From Chloroflexota bacterium (lineage in GTDB: Bacteria; Chloroflexota; Limnocylindria; P2-11E): 42,183 nucleotides of DNA. This document shows positions 23,150-32,243 of this stretch, piece by piece. The notes under the pieces were generated by a model. It was given only the letters and a program-made list of their open reading frames with translations. It made no database searches and was not told the origin of the DNA. Made by a program: the position numbers and the translations under genes. Numbering within the stretch: position 1 is the stretch's first letter; each line of letters opens with the position of its first letter. The DNA is taken from NCBI GenBank assembly GCA_016183435.1, contig JACPEQ010000042.1, positions 1-42,183 on the forward strand. The letters run 5' to 3'.

Positions 23150-25233
23150 TGCGCCGCGGCGGTCTCCTCGCCCTTGGCCGCTTCGTGCTCCGCGATCACC
23201 TTCTGGGCGATGTGCGACGGGCACTCCTCGTAGCCGAGCACCGTCGACGTGAACGTCCCGCGGCCGCCGGTCATGGAGCGCAGGTCGGTCGCGTAGCGGA
23301 AGGTCTCGGCCATCGGGACGTGCGCCTTGATGCTGCGGATGCCCGCGCCGGCGTCGTCCATGCCGAGCACGCGTCCGCGGCGTGAGTTGAGGTCGGACAG
23401 CACGTCGCCCATGTGGTCCTCGGGGACGAAGACCTCGAGCTCCATGATCGGCTCCAGCAGGAACGGCTGGGCTTCCTTCACGCAGCTCTGGAGCGCCAGG
23501 GAGCCGGCGATCTTGAAGCTCATCTCGCTCGAGTCGACCGAGTGGAAGGAGCCGTCGTAGAGCGTCGCGCGGAAGTCCGAGAGCGGGTAGCCCGCGATGA
23601 CCCCGCGCTCGGCGGCCTCGCGGATGCCCTTCTCGACGGCCGGCCAGAAGTTGCGGGGCACGGAGCCGCCGACGATCCGGGTCGCGAACTCGACGCCGGA
23701 GCCTGGCTGGAGCGGCTCGATCTCGACCCAGGTGTCGCCGAACTGGCCGTGGCCGCCGGTCTGCCGCTTGTAGCGGCCCTGCGCGGACGCCTTCGTGCGG
23801 ATCGACTCGCGGTACGGCACGCGCGGCGTCTTCGTGAGGACGCTCACGCCGAACTTGTCCTTCAGCTTGTGGACCGCCACGTCGATGCTGGACTCGCCGA
23901 TGCCCGAGAGGATCGTCTCGTGCGTCGCGTCATCCCGCCTCACCTGCAGCGTGGGATCCTCCTCGGTGAGGCGGTGCAGGGCCGTGGAGAGCCTGTCGAG
24001 GTCCTGCTTGCTGGACGGCTCGATCGCGACGCTGAACGCCGCCGGCGGGAACGTGACCGGGTCGTACAGGATGGGGGCGTCCTTGTCGGACAGGGTCGAT
24101 CCCGTCCTCGACGCGGTCAGCTTCGGGATGGCGCAGATGTCGCCGGCGCCGGCGCTCTCCGTCACCTCCTGCTCCTTGCCGCGGACGAAGAAGATCTGGC
24201 CGACGCGCTCCTGCTCGCCGGCGGTCGCGTCGAAGACGGGAGCGTTGCCGCGCAGCACTCCCGAGTACACGCGCACGAACGACAGCTTGCCGACGAACGG
24301 GTCGGCGACCGTCTTGAACACGAGCGCCGAGAGCTTCTCGTCGTGCGACGGCTTGCGCGCGAGCTCCTGGCCGGACGTGCTCTTGCCGATGGCCGCCCCG
24401 CCCTCCGCCGGGGAGGGGAGCATGTCGACGACCGTCTCGAGCAAGCCGGCGAACCCCACGCGCTTGCTCGAGCTCGTGGCGATCACCGGGATGACCTGGC
24501 CATCGCGGACGGCGGAGTGCAGCGCGTCGCGGAGCTCCTCGTAGGACATCTCCTTGCCCTCGAGGTAGCGCGTGAGCAGGTCCTCGTTCGTCTCGACGAT
24601 CGCCTCCACGAGCTGGCGCCGGTACTCGCCGACGCGCGCCTTCTCGCTCTCGGGCATCTCGGCGATCGGATCCTTCGGCCCTCTCAGTACCTGGCCGTGG
24701 AGGAGGTCGATCGTCGCTTCCAACCCCTGGTGCGTGCCGATCGGGACGTGCAGCGCGACGACGCGGATCCCGTAGGCGTCACGCAGCTGCGCGAGGACCG
24801 CGTTGAAGTCCGCGTTCTCGCGGTCGAGCCGCGCGACGACCGCGACACGAGGCTTCTTCGTGCGCTCGAGCTCGTTCCACACGAGCTGCGTGCCGACCTG
24901 GATGCCCGCCGAGGCGTCGAGCACGACGAGCGCGCTGTCGGCGACACGAAGGCCGGCCTTCTGGTCGCCGGCGAAGTCGGCGAACCCCGGCGTATCGATG
25001 AAGTTCACCTTCGTGCCGTCGTGCGTGAGCGCGGCGACCTTCACGTTGATGCTGATGTGCCTCTTCTGCTCCTCGGGGTCGGTGTCCAGGATGCTCGTGC
25101 CGTCATCGACCTTCCCCAGCCGGGTAGTGACGCCGGCCACGTGCAGGAGGGTCTCGATGAGCGTCGTCTTGCCGGATCCACCATGGCCGACGACCGCGAC
25201 GTTACGGATCTTCTCGGGAGCGGTGAGGGCCAT
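23146..25233 (-). CDS. Elongation factor G-like GTPase (EF-G2 type)
   Basis: 695 aa; G1 GHGGSGKTTLIETLL, IDTPGFADF, EF-G domains III-V; G1 differs from canonical GHIDAGKT. Confidence 0.9.
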   Translation of the reverse strand: MALTAPEKIRNVAVVGHGGSGKTTLIETLLHVAGVTTRLGKVDDGTSILDTDPEEQKRHISINVKVAALTHDGTKVNFIDTPGFADFAGDQKAGLRVADSALVVLDASAGIQVGTQLVWNELERTKKPRVAVVARLDRENADFNAVLAQLRDAYGIRVVALHVPIGTHQGLEATIDLLHGQVLRGPKDPIAEMPESEKARVGEYRRQLVEAIVETNEDLLTRYLEGKEMSYEELRDALHSAVRDGQVIPVIATSSSKRVGFAGLLETVVDMLPSPAEGGAAIGKSTSGQELARKPSHDEKLSALVFKTVADPFVGKLSFVRVYSGVLRGNAPVFDATAGEQERVGQIFFVRGKEQEVTESAGAGDICAIPKLTASRTGSTLSDKDAPILYDPVTFPPAAFSVAIEPSSKQDLDRLSTALHRLTEEDPTLQVRRDDATHETILSGIGESSIDVAVHKLKDKFGVSVLTKTPRVPYRESIRTKASAQGRYKRQTGGHGQFGDTWVEIEPLQPGSGVEFATRIVGGSVPRNFWPAVEKGIREAAERGVIAGYPLSDFRATLYDGSFHSVDSSEMSFKIAGSLALQSCVKEAQPFLLEPIMELEVFVPEDHMGDVLSDLNSRRGRVLGMDDAGAGIRSIKAHVPMAETFRYATDLRSMTGGRGTFTSTVLGYEECPSHIAQKVIAEHEAAKGEETAAAH

Positions 25234-25312
25234 CGCACACCTTTCTAGCAGAGCAGCAGCGGATCTGAGTCCTCGGCCCGGTAGCTAGTATTCCGCACGT
25301 GAGACTTCCGAA

Positions 25313-26062
25313 ATGAGTGGCCATTCGAAGTGGTCCCAGATCAAGCGCCAAAAGGGCGCGGCGGACGTCAAGCGGGGCAACCTGTTCACCAAGATGGCGC
25401 GCGAGATCATGATCGCGGCCAAGGAAGGCGGCGGCGACCCCGACGCGAACTTCCGGCTCCGGCTGGCGGTCGACCGGGCCCGTGGCGTGAACATGCCGAA
25501 GGACAGCATCCAGCGCGCGATCGACCGCGGCACCGGCGGCGGGGAGGGCGCGCAGCTCGAAAGCATCGTCTACGAGGGCTACGCGCCCGGTGGTGTGTCG
25601 GTGATGGTCGAGGCGGCCACCGACAACAGGAATCGGACCGCCGGCGAGGTCCGATCCACCTTCAGCCGGCACAACGGGAAGCTGGGCGAGGCCGGCTCGG
25701 TGCAGTGGCTCTTCGAGCAGAAGGGCGTCATCGAGATCGACGCGACCGACACGACGGCGGACGACATCGAGCTCGCCGCGATCGATGCCGGCGCCGAGGA
25801 CGTGTGGCGCGACAAGGGCCTGGTCGTCGTGTACACCGCGCCGCGCGACTTCGAGAAGGTGAAGCGCGCGCTCGAGGCCGCGGGCATCAAGCCATCATCC
25901 GCCGAGCTGTCGATGCGCGCGTCGTCCACCGTCCGGGTCGATGCGGACGCGGCCCAGAAGGTGATCAGGCTCGTCGAGGCGCTCGAGGAGCTCGACGACG
26001 TGCAGCAGGTGCACGCGAACTTCGACATCCCAGAGGAAGTCCTCCAGACGGTCACGGCGTGA
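25313..26062 (+). CDS. YebC/PmpR family protein
   Basis: MSGHSKWSQIKRQKGAADVKRGNLFTKMAREI...PKDSIQRAIDRGTGGGE. Confidence 0.96.
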   Translation: MSGHSKWSQIKRQKGAADVKRGNLFTKMAREIMIAAKEGGGDPDANFRLRLAVDRARGVNMPKDSIQRAIDRGTGGGEGAQLESIVYEGYAPGGVSVMVEAATDNRNRTAGEVRSTFSRHNGKLGEAGSVQWLFEQKGVIEIDATDTTADDIELAAIDAGAEDVWRDKGLVVVYTAPRDFEKVKRALEAAGIKPSSAELSMRASSTVRVDADAAQKVIRLVEALEELDDVQQVHANFDIPEEVLQTVTA

Positions 26063-26574
26063 CCGCGGGGGTCATCCTCGGGATCGACCCCGGCACGACG
26101 GGGATGGGCTACGCGATCCTCGACGCCCGCCGCGAGCCGCCCCAGGTCGCCGTCTGCGACCTCATCGTCACGCCGCAGCGCGGTTCGGCGGCCGAGCGCC
26201 TCGTGTCGATCGCGGAGGCCATCGACCGCGTCATCCGGGCACACGACCCCGCGACGCTCGCGCTCGAGCGCCTGTACTTCAACAAGAACGCGCGGACGGC
26301 GATGGTCGTGGCCGAGGCGCGCGGCATCGCGCTGCTCTGCGGTGCGCGCGCGGGCCTCGAGATCGTCGAGTACGCCCCGTCGGAGGTGAAGCTCGCGGTC
26401 ACCGGGAACGGCTCGGCCGACAAGAAGCAGGTGATGCGCATGCTTTCGATGGTGCTGCGCCTCGAGCGCCCGCTCTCGCAGGACAACGTCGCCGACGCGG
26501 TCGCGATCGCGCTGACGCACGCGCAGCGCTCGCGCTTCGCGAGCGCGGTCGCCGAAGCGGAGGGACGCACCTGA
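26059..26574 (+). CDS. ruvC: Crossover junction endodeoxyribonuclease RuvC
   Basis: GVILGIDPGTTGMGYAILD, ALERLYFNKNARTAMVVAEARGIALL; GTG start overlaps yebC stop (GTGA). Confidence 0.95.
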   Translation: MTAGVILGIDPGTTGMGYAILDARREPPQVAVCDLIVTPQRGSAAERLVSIAEAIDRVIRAHDPATLALERLYFNKNARTAMVVAEARGIALLCGARAGLEIVEYAPSEVKLAVTGNGSADKKQVMRMLSMVLRLERPLSQDNVADAVAIALTHAQRSRFASAVAEAEGRT

Positions 26575-27134
26575 TCGCGACCGTCCGCGGCCGCATCGTC
26601 GGCCGCGGCACCGATCACCTCGTCGTGGAGACGGCGGGCGTCGGGTACAAGGTCTTCGTCCCGCGCCAGCCGGAGAGCGACGACGTCGTGCTGTTCACGC
26701 ACCACGTCGTCCGCGAGGACGGCCAGTTCCTCTTCGGCTTCGGGACGCGCGAGGAGCTCGCGCTGTTCGAGATGCTGATCTCGGTGAACGGCGTCGGCCC
26801 GAAGGCCGCGCTCGCGATCCTCTCGGTGTCGCGGGCGGTGGACGTCGCCGCGGCGATCGCCGCGGGTGACGCCGCCGCGCTCGCGCGCGCGCCCGGGGTG
26901 GGGAAGAAGACGGCCGAGCGCCTCATCGTCGATCTGCGCGGGAAGGTCGCGAAGGTGAGCGACAGCGGCCTGCCCACCGCGGCGCCGGTCGAGGACGAGG
27001 CGGCCGCTGCGCTCCAGGCGCTCGGCTACACCCCCGCGGAGGCCGCCGCCGCGCTGCGCGGCGTCCCATCCGCGGGCATGGCGAGCACGGAGGAACGGGT
27101 CACGTTCGCGCTGCGGAAGGCCGTCAGGGTCTAG
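26571..27134 (+). CDS. ruvA: Holliday junction branch migration protein RuvA
   Basis: LIATVRGRIVGRGTDHLVVETAGVGYKVFVP..., HhH NGVGPKAALAILS and APGVGKKTAERLIVDL; apparent start CTG 26571 overlapping ruvC TGA. Confidence 0.94.
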   Translation: MIATVRGRIVGRGTDHLVVETAGVGYKVFVPRQPESDDVVLFTHHVVREDGQFLFGFGTREELALFEMLISVNGVGPKAALAILSVSRAVDVAAAIAAGDAAALARAPGVGKKTAERLIVDLRGKVAKVSDSGLPTAAPVEDEAAAALQALGYTPAEAAAALRGVPSAGMASTEERVTFALRKAVRV

Positions 27135-27167
27135 TCGCCGGCTTGGTCTTGGCGCTGCCTCGATCTC

Positions 27168-27560
27168 CTACCAGATCGTCACGGGGCGCGGCGCGCGATG
27201 GGCCCGGAGGCGTTCGTCCCTCGTCACCAGAAGGCGGCCGGTCTCCAGGGCCGTCGCGTAGATCAATCGGTCGGCAGGATCACCGGGGAACGCGGCAGGC
27301 AGCGCCGCGGCGCTCAGAGCGATCGCGGGAGTGACTGGGACCGTGCGGACCTGCGCCGCGAGTTGAGCCAGCCACGAGGCGATGGGGACGGCCACCGAGA
27401 TGCGCTCGTGGGTCGCGAGCCACGCCAGCTCCCACCAGGTGATGTCCGAGACGAGCAGCTCATCGGCGCCCGTGATGGCCTCGGTCGCGGCCGGGCTGAC
27501 GCGCCGGGAGTCGACCGACCACCAGTGGAGGACGTGGCTATCGAGGACGACGGCGCTCAA
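27168..27560 (-). CDS. PIN-domain toxin (VapC-like)
   Basis: 130 aa MSAVVLDSHVLHWWSVDSRRVSPAA...VSDITWWELAWL...PGDPADRLIYATALETGRLLVTRDERLR. Confidence 0.9.
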   Translation of the reverse strand: MSAVVLDSHVLHWWSVDSRRVSPAATEAITGADELLVSDITWWELAWLATHERISVAVPIASWLAQLAAQVRTVPVTPAIALSAAALPAAFPGDPADRLIYATALETGRLLVTRDERLRAHRAPRPVTIW

Positions 27561-27780
27561 CGTTCCACTTCACTCCGGTGCTGTAGAGATCCTCCTCCTT
27601 CGCGGCGGTCATGGCGATGCCCTTGAGCGAGTCCCTGAGGGCGTGCGACCCCGTCGCCGGCACGAGACGCGCGACGATGCGCCCGTGCTTCGTGATCTCG
27701 ACCTCCTGGCCGGCCGATACGTCGTCGAGCAGCGACAGGATCTTCGCCTTCGCTTCCGTGGCGGTCACCTTAATGGTCAT
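27538..27780 (-). CDS. Phd/YefM-type antitoxin
   Basis: MTIKVTATEAKAKILSLLDDVSAGQEVEITKHGRIVARLVP; overlaps toxin start. Confidence 0.9.
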   Translation of the reverse strand: MTIKVTATEAKAKILSLLDDVSAGQEVEITKHGRIVARLVPATGSHALRDSLKGIAMTAAKEEDLYSTGVKWNVERRRPR

Positions 27781-27786
27781 ACGGTC

Positions 27787-27792
27787 AGTATA
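27787..27792 (-). promoter_or_regulatory. Putative -10 TATACT of the toxin-antitoxin operon (leaderless layout)
   Basis: Minus strand TATACT-GACCGT-ATG; 6 nt between box and start codon. Confidence 0.5.
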
Positions 27793-28044
27793 GCGGTCCT
27801 ACCGGCCGCCTCGGAACTCTGCTACGCCGATCCTGGCTCGGGTTCAGCATGGTCGAGCCTCATGACTTTCACCGCTCGCGCAGCCTCCGAGAGCTCGATC
27901 GTGCGCAGCCGACCCGCTGCACCGAAGATGCGGCACGCAACACTGATCCTCCACCACAGCAGTCAACGTGGTCTTGCGCCGGGGGTCGCCGCTGTAGTGC
28001 GCCCGTGACCGTGCTCAGGATCGCGGTCGGGAGACGGCGCGCTC

Positions 28045-28190
28045 GCGGACGAGGCCGCCGCGGCGCTCCAGGCGCTCGGCTACACGCCGTCAGAGGCCGC
28101 GACCGCGCTCCGCGGCGTGCCTCCGGCGAGCGGTGCAGCACCGAGGAACGGGTCCGGTCGGCCCTTCGGAAGGCCGTTCGAGTGCTATAG
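28045..28190 (+). pseudogene. Frameshifted second copy of the ruvA 3' end
   Basis: ADEAAAALQALGYTPSEAATALRGVPPAS then, in another frame, STEERVRSALRKAVRVL*; parallels RuvA EDEAAAALQALGYTPAEAAAALRGVPSA...STEERVTFALRKAVRV*. Confidence 0.85.
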
Positions 28191-28191
28191 T
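28186..28191 (+). promoter_or_regulatory. Putative nusA -10 box TATAGT
   Basis: GTGCTATAGTTGTCG about 107 nt upstream of nusA ATG. Confidence 0.45.
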
Positions 28192-28233
28192 TGTCGTTAC
28201 CCGCGGGGCTCGCCCGCGGTCTTCGGGCGCCTG

Positions 28234-28259
28234 AAAGTGGGTCGACCCCCACTTTTTTT
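28234..28259 (+). terminator. Intrinsic terminator in the nusA leader
   Basis: AAAGTGGG-TCGACC-CCCACTTTTTTT. Confidence 0.85.
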
Positions 28260-28297
28260 GTCGCCTGAGCAGAAATGAAGGAAGGGGAGCGTGCGAC

Positions 28298-29515
28298 ATG
28301 AACCGTGAGCTCGTGACCGGTCTCGCACAGCTCTCCGCGGAGAAGGGCCTCCCCAAGGAGGTCGTCAGCGACATCATCGCCCGCGCGATCAAGCGCGCCT
28401 ACGGCGACGAGGAGCACCTCGACGTCAAGGTCGACGTCCAGACCGGCGCGTTCAAGATCTTCCTGCTCAAGACCGTCGTCGAGAAGGTCGAGGACCCGAA
28501 GTCCCAGATCCAGGTCGACACGGCGAAGAAGCTGAAGGCCGACGCGCAGCTCGGCGACATCATCCCGTTCGAGGAGTCGGCTGCGGCGCTCGGCCGCATC
28601 GGCGCGCAGACCGCGAAGCAGATGATCCAGCAGTTCCTGCGCGAGGCGGAGCGCGAGCAGGTGTTCGCCGAGTACGCCGACCGCGAGGGCGACATCATCA
28701 ACGGCGTCATCGACCGGTTCGACGCCGGCGCCGCGATCATGGACCTCGGGAAGGCGAAGGCCATCCTGCCGCGGTCCGAGCAGGCCCCGCACGAGCGGTA
28801 CTTCGTCGGACAGCATCGCAAGGTGCTCATCGTCGAGGTCCGGCGCTCGATCCACGGCCCGCAGATCATGGTCAGCCGCGCGCACAAGGGGCTGGTGAAG
28901 CGTCTGTTCGAGCTCGAGGTGCCCGAGATATATCACGGACAGGTCGAGATCATGGGCATCGCCCGTGAGCCGGGCGCGCGCACGAAGATCGCGGTCCGCT
29001 CGCGCCAGGCGGGACTCGACCCTGTGGGCGCGTGCGTGGGCCAGCGCGGCCTGCGCGTGCAGGCGATCTCGAACGAGCTCGGTGGCGAGCGCATCGAGGT
29101 CGTGCAGCACGACGACGACTCGCAGAGGTACGTCGGCAACGCGCTCTCACCGGCGCCGGTGGTGCGCGTGGACTGCGTGGCGGAGGAGAAGACGGCGTAT
29201 GTCGTCGTCCCGGACCGCTACCTCTCACTGGCGATCGGCAAGGAGGGCATCAACGCGAAGCTCGCCGCGAAGCTGACCGGCTGGCGGATCGACATCCGCA
29301 GCGAGTCGGAGGTCGCGGCCGAGATGGAGACCCCGCCCGAGCCCGAGGCGGAGCCGGTCGAGGCCGAGGCCCCCGTGGTCGAGGTCGACGAGGACGGCAT
29401 CCGCCAGGACCTCGTCGTCGAGGCCGAGGCGGAGTCCGCGCTCGCCGACGAGTCCGCGCTCGAGGACGAGGACCGCGCGCTCCTCGGCGGGAAGAAGAGG
29501 CGCGATCGCCGGTAG
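28298..29515 (+). CDS. nusA: Transcription termination/antitermination factor NusA
   Basis: KAILPRSEQAPHERYFVGQHRKVLIVEV, SRAHKGLVKRLFELEVPEI, KH domains GACVGQRGLRVQAISNELGGERIEVV and SLAIGKEGINAKLAAKLTGWRIDI. Confidence 0.96.
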   Translation: MNRELVTGLAQLSAEKGLPKEVVSDIIARAIKRAYGDEEHLDVKVDVQTGAFKIFLLKTVVEKVEDPKSQIQVDTAKKLKADAQLGDIIPFEESAAALGRIGAQTAKQMIQQFLREAEREQVFAEYADREGDIINGVIDRFDAGAAIMDLGKAKAILPRSEQAPHERYFVGQHRKVLIVEVRRSIHGPQIMVSRAHKGLVKRLFELEVPEIYHGQVEIMGIAREPGARTKIAVRSRQAGLDPVGACVGQRGLRVQAISNELGGERIEVVQHDDDSQRYVGNALSPAPVVRVDCVAEEKTAYVVVPDRYLSLAIGKEGINAKLAAKLTGWRIDIRSESEVAAEMETPPEPEAEPVEAEAPVVEVDEDGIRQDLVVEAEAESALADESALEDEDRALLGGKKRRDRR

Positions 29516-29528
29516 CCGGGCGCGCCCG

Positions 29529-29837
29529 CTGCCGCAGCGGACGTGCGTGGCCTGCCGGACCGAGCGTGCCAAGCGCGAGCTCGTGCGGGTCGTGCGTGCC
29601 GCGGGCTCGGGTGAGCTGTCGGTGGACCTTCGCGGGAAGGCATCGGGCCGGGGGGCGTACCTTTGTTCCGACACGGCGTGCCTCGAGCGCGGCCTTGCGG
29701 AGGGGTCGCTGGCCCGGTCCCTCGCGACGACGATCGATCCAGCCACGCGAGAGCGGCTCCGCGGCGAGCTCGAGACAGCGATGAAGGAACGTAGCAAGCG
29801 GGGGTCGCGGGTGACGCCCCCGCGAGGAGCAGGCTAG
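29529..29837 (+). CDS. YlxR/RnpM family protein (DUF448)
   Basis: LPQRTCVACRTERAKRELVRVVRAAGSGELSVDLRGKASGRGAYLCSDTACLERG; only start that includes the Cys motif is CTG 29529. Confidence 0.85.
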   Translation: MPQRTCVACRTERAKRELVRVVRAAGSGELSVDLRGKASGRGAYLCSDTACLERGLAEGSLARSLATTIDPATRERLRGELETAMKERSKRGSRVTPPRGAG

Positions 29838-31748
29838 ATGCCGAAAGCACGACCGCGACGATTCCCGCCGCCGCGCGGCCCGCGCCCCAGGCGCAGGTCG
29901 GACCGCGGCGCCCCGCCGCCGCCGCCCCCACAGGCCGCGCCCGTCGTGGCGCTGGCGCCGGAGGGGGCCGCGCCGGTCGTGCTGCCGCGCCAGATCCGCG
30001 TCGAGGATCTGGCCAAGGCGTTCGACGTGTCCGTCGTCGACGTCATCCGGGCGCTCGTGAACATGGGCCTGATGGCCACGAAGAACGAGACGATCGACTA
30101 CGACACCGCCGTGCTCGTCGCGACGGAGCTCGGCTTCGAGGTCGTGCCCGAGCAGGTGGCGGCCGAGGAGACCGGACCGGAGATCGCCGAGGAGCCCGCT
30201 CCCGCCGCGCAGAAGATCCTCTGGACCGACGACGACCCCGCGCGCCTGCGCGAGCGCGCGCCGGTCGTCACCGTGCTCGGCCACGTCGACCACGGCAAGA
30301 CGAGCCTGCTCGACGCCGTGCGGCAGACGAACATCACCGCGCGCGAGTCGGGCGGGATCACGCAGCACATCGGCGCGTACCAGATCGAGCACAAGGGCCG
30401 CAAGGTCACGTGGATCGACACGCCCGGGCATCAGGCGTTCACGGCGATGCGCGCACGCGGCGCGTCCATCACCGACATCGCTGTCCTCGTCGTGGCGGCG
30501 GACGACGGCGTGCAGCCGCAGACGATCGAGGCGATCTCGCACGCGAAGGCTGCCGAGGTCCCGATCGTCGTCGCGCTGAACAAGATCGACAAGAGCGACG
30601 CCGACCCCGAGCGCGTCAAGGGCCAGCTCGCGGAGCAGGGCGTGACGATCGAGGAGTACGGCGGCGACGTACCGCTCGTGCCGGTGTCCGCGCGGACGAA
30701 GCAGGGCCTCGAGGACCTCCTCGACGTGATCGTGCTCGTCGCGGACGTCCGAGACCTGAAGGCCGACCCCGAGCGCGCCGCCATCGGGAACGTCGTCGAG
30801 GCGCACCTGGAAAGCGGCCGCGGTCCGGTCGCGACGATCCTCGTGCGCACCGGCACGCTCGAGCGCGGCGATCAGGTCGTCGTGGGGACGACCTACGGAC
30901 GCGTCCGCGCGATGGTCGATGACCGAGGCAAGACCATCAACCGCGCCGAGCCCTCACGGCCCGTGGAGATCCTCGGCCTCCCGAGGGTCCCCGAGGCCGG
31001 TGACGTGCTGCGCGTGGCCCCGGACGAGAAGACGGCGAAGGCAGCGGCCGAGGAGGAGCAGCGCCGCCGCGCCGAGGGCGCCGCGGGTGAGCGGCCCGCC
31101 ACGCTCGACGAGATGTTCGCGCAGGCCAAGGAAGGCAAGACGAAGGAGCTGAAGATCGTCCTCAAGGCCGACGTGCAGGGGTCGCTGGAGGCGATCCGTG
31201 GATCGCTCGCGAAGCTGCCGCAGGACGAGGTCGGCCTGAACGTGATCCACAGCGGCGTCGGCGACGTCACCGAGTCGGACGTGACCCTGGCGGCCGCGTC
31301 CAACGCGGTGATCGTCGGGTTCAACAACAAGCTCGATGCGCCGGCGAAGCGCGTGGCCGACTCCACGGGCGTGGAGGTGCGGTCGTACAAGGTCATCTAC
31401 GAGCTGCTCGATGACGTGCAGAAGGCGCTCCTCGGGATGCTCGAGCCGGAGATGGTCGAGCAGGTCATCGGACACGCCGAGGTGCGGCAGACGTTCACCG
31501 CGGGCAAGACGACGATCGCCGGCTGCATGGTGGTCGACGGCGTGATCCGCCGGGCGGCGCAGGCCCGCCTCATCCGGGGCGGTGTGCCGGTCTTCGACGG
31601 GCGTCTCGGCTCCCTCAAGCGCTTCAAGGACGACGCGCGCGAGGTGAACGCCGGCCTCGAGTGCGGCATCGTGCTCGACGGCACCAACGACGTCGCGGTG
31701 GGCGACATCATCGAGGCGTACGTCATCCAGGCGAAGCCGCGGGGATGA
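29838..31748 (+). CDS. infB: Translation initiation factor IF-2
   Basis: [45 protein letters not shown]. Confidence 0.97.
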   Translation: MPKARPRRFPPPRGPRPRRRSDRGAPPPPPPQAAPVVALAPEGAAPVVLPRQIRVEDLAKAFDVSVVDVIRALVNMGLMATKNETIDYDTAVLVATELGFEVVPEQVAAEETGPEIAEEPAPAAQKILWTDDDPARLRERAPVVTVLGHVDHGKTSLLDAVRQTNITARESGGITQHIGAYQIEHKGRKVTWIDTPGHQAFTAMRARGASITDIAVLVVAADDGVQPQTIEAISHAKAAEVPIVVALNKIDKSDADPERVKGQLAEQGVTIEEYGGDVPLVPVSARTKQGLEDLLDVIVLVADVRDLKADPERAAIGNVVEAHLESGRGPVATILVRTGTLERGDQVVVGTTYGRVRAMVDDRGKTINRAEPSRPVEILGLPRVPEAGDVLRVAPDEKTAKAAAEEEQRRRAEGAAGERPATLDEMFAQAKEGKTKELKIVLKADVQGSLEAIRGSLAKLPQDEVGLNVIHSGVGDVTESDVTLAAASNAVIVGFNNKLDAPAKRVADSTGVEVRSYKVIYELLDDVQKALLGMLEPEMVEQVIGHAEVRQTFTAGKTTIAGCMVVDGVIRRAAQARLIRGGVPVFDGRLGSLKRFKDDAREVNAGLECGIVLDGTNDVAVGDIIEAYVIQAKPRG

Positions 31749-31767
31749 TCAGAGGTGTTGGATCGCG

Positions 31768-31837
31768 CGACGAGCGGCTTTGCCGCGAGGAGCGAGTCGA
31801 CCAGCCCTGAGCGTGTCCCGGGCCGCAGGCCACGGGA
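31768..31837 (+). promoter_or_regulatory. Two consecutive hairpins between infB and rbfA
   Basis: GCGGC-TTT-GCCGC within GACGAGCGGCTTTGCCGCGAGGAGCGAG; then TCCCGGGCC-GCA-GGCC(a)CGGGA at 31816-31837. Confidence 0.5.
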
Positions 31838-31846
31838 TCGAGCTTG

Positions 31847-32230
31847 ATGCCGTACAAGCGCACCGACCGCGTCAACGCGCTGCTCCAGCGCGAGCTCGGG
31901 CAGGTCATCAGCGAGGAGCTGAACGACCCGCGGATCTCGTTCGCGACCGTCACCGCCGTCGAGACCACGCCGGATCTGCGCACCGCGCGCGTGCACGTGA
32001 GCATCCTCGGGGACGAGGCAGAGGGTCGCGAGGCGATGGCGGCGCTCGAGCGCGCGAGGCGCCACCTCCGCAAGGTCATCGGCGAGCGGACGGAGCTGCG
32101 CTACGTCCCCGACCTCGTGTTCGTCGAGGACCGCTCCGCCGAACGGGCCGCGCGGATCGCGACCCTCCTGCGCGAAGCGCGCGAGCGCGGGGTCCCCCCG
32201 GCGGGATCAGAGGAGCACCCCGACGGCTGA
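31847..32230 (+). CDS. rbfA: Ribosome-binding factor A
   Basis: MPYKRTDRVNALLQRELGQVISEELNDPRISFATVTAVETTPDLRTARVHVSIL. Confidence 0.95.
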   Translation: MPYKRTDRVNALLQRELGQVISEELNDPRISFATVTAVETTPDLRTARVHVSILGDEAEGREAMAALERARRHLRKVIGERTELRYVPDLVFVEDRSAERAARIATLLREARERGVPPAGSEEHPDG

Positions 32231-32243
32231 GGCCGTCGCGGGG

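Noticed and set aside
23413-25248. 611-aa plus-strand ORF opposite EF-G2
   Set aside because: Same high-GC shadow effect; no domain recognised.
27800-28040. Possible extra gene between the antitoxin and the ruvA relic
   Set aside because: Six-frame translations are short and unrecognisable; more likely decayed sequence.
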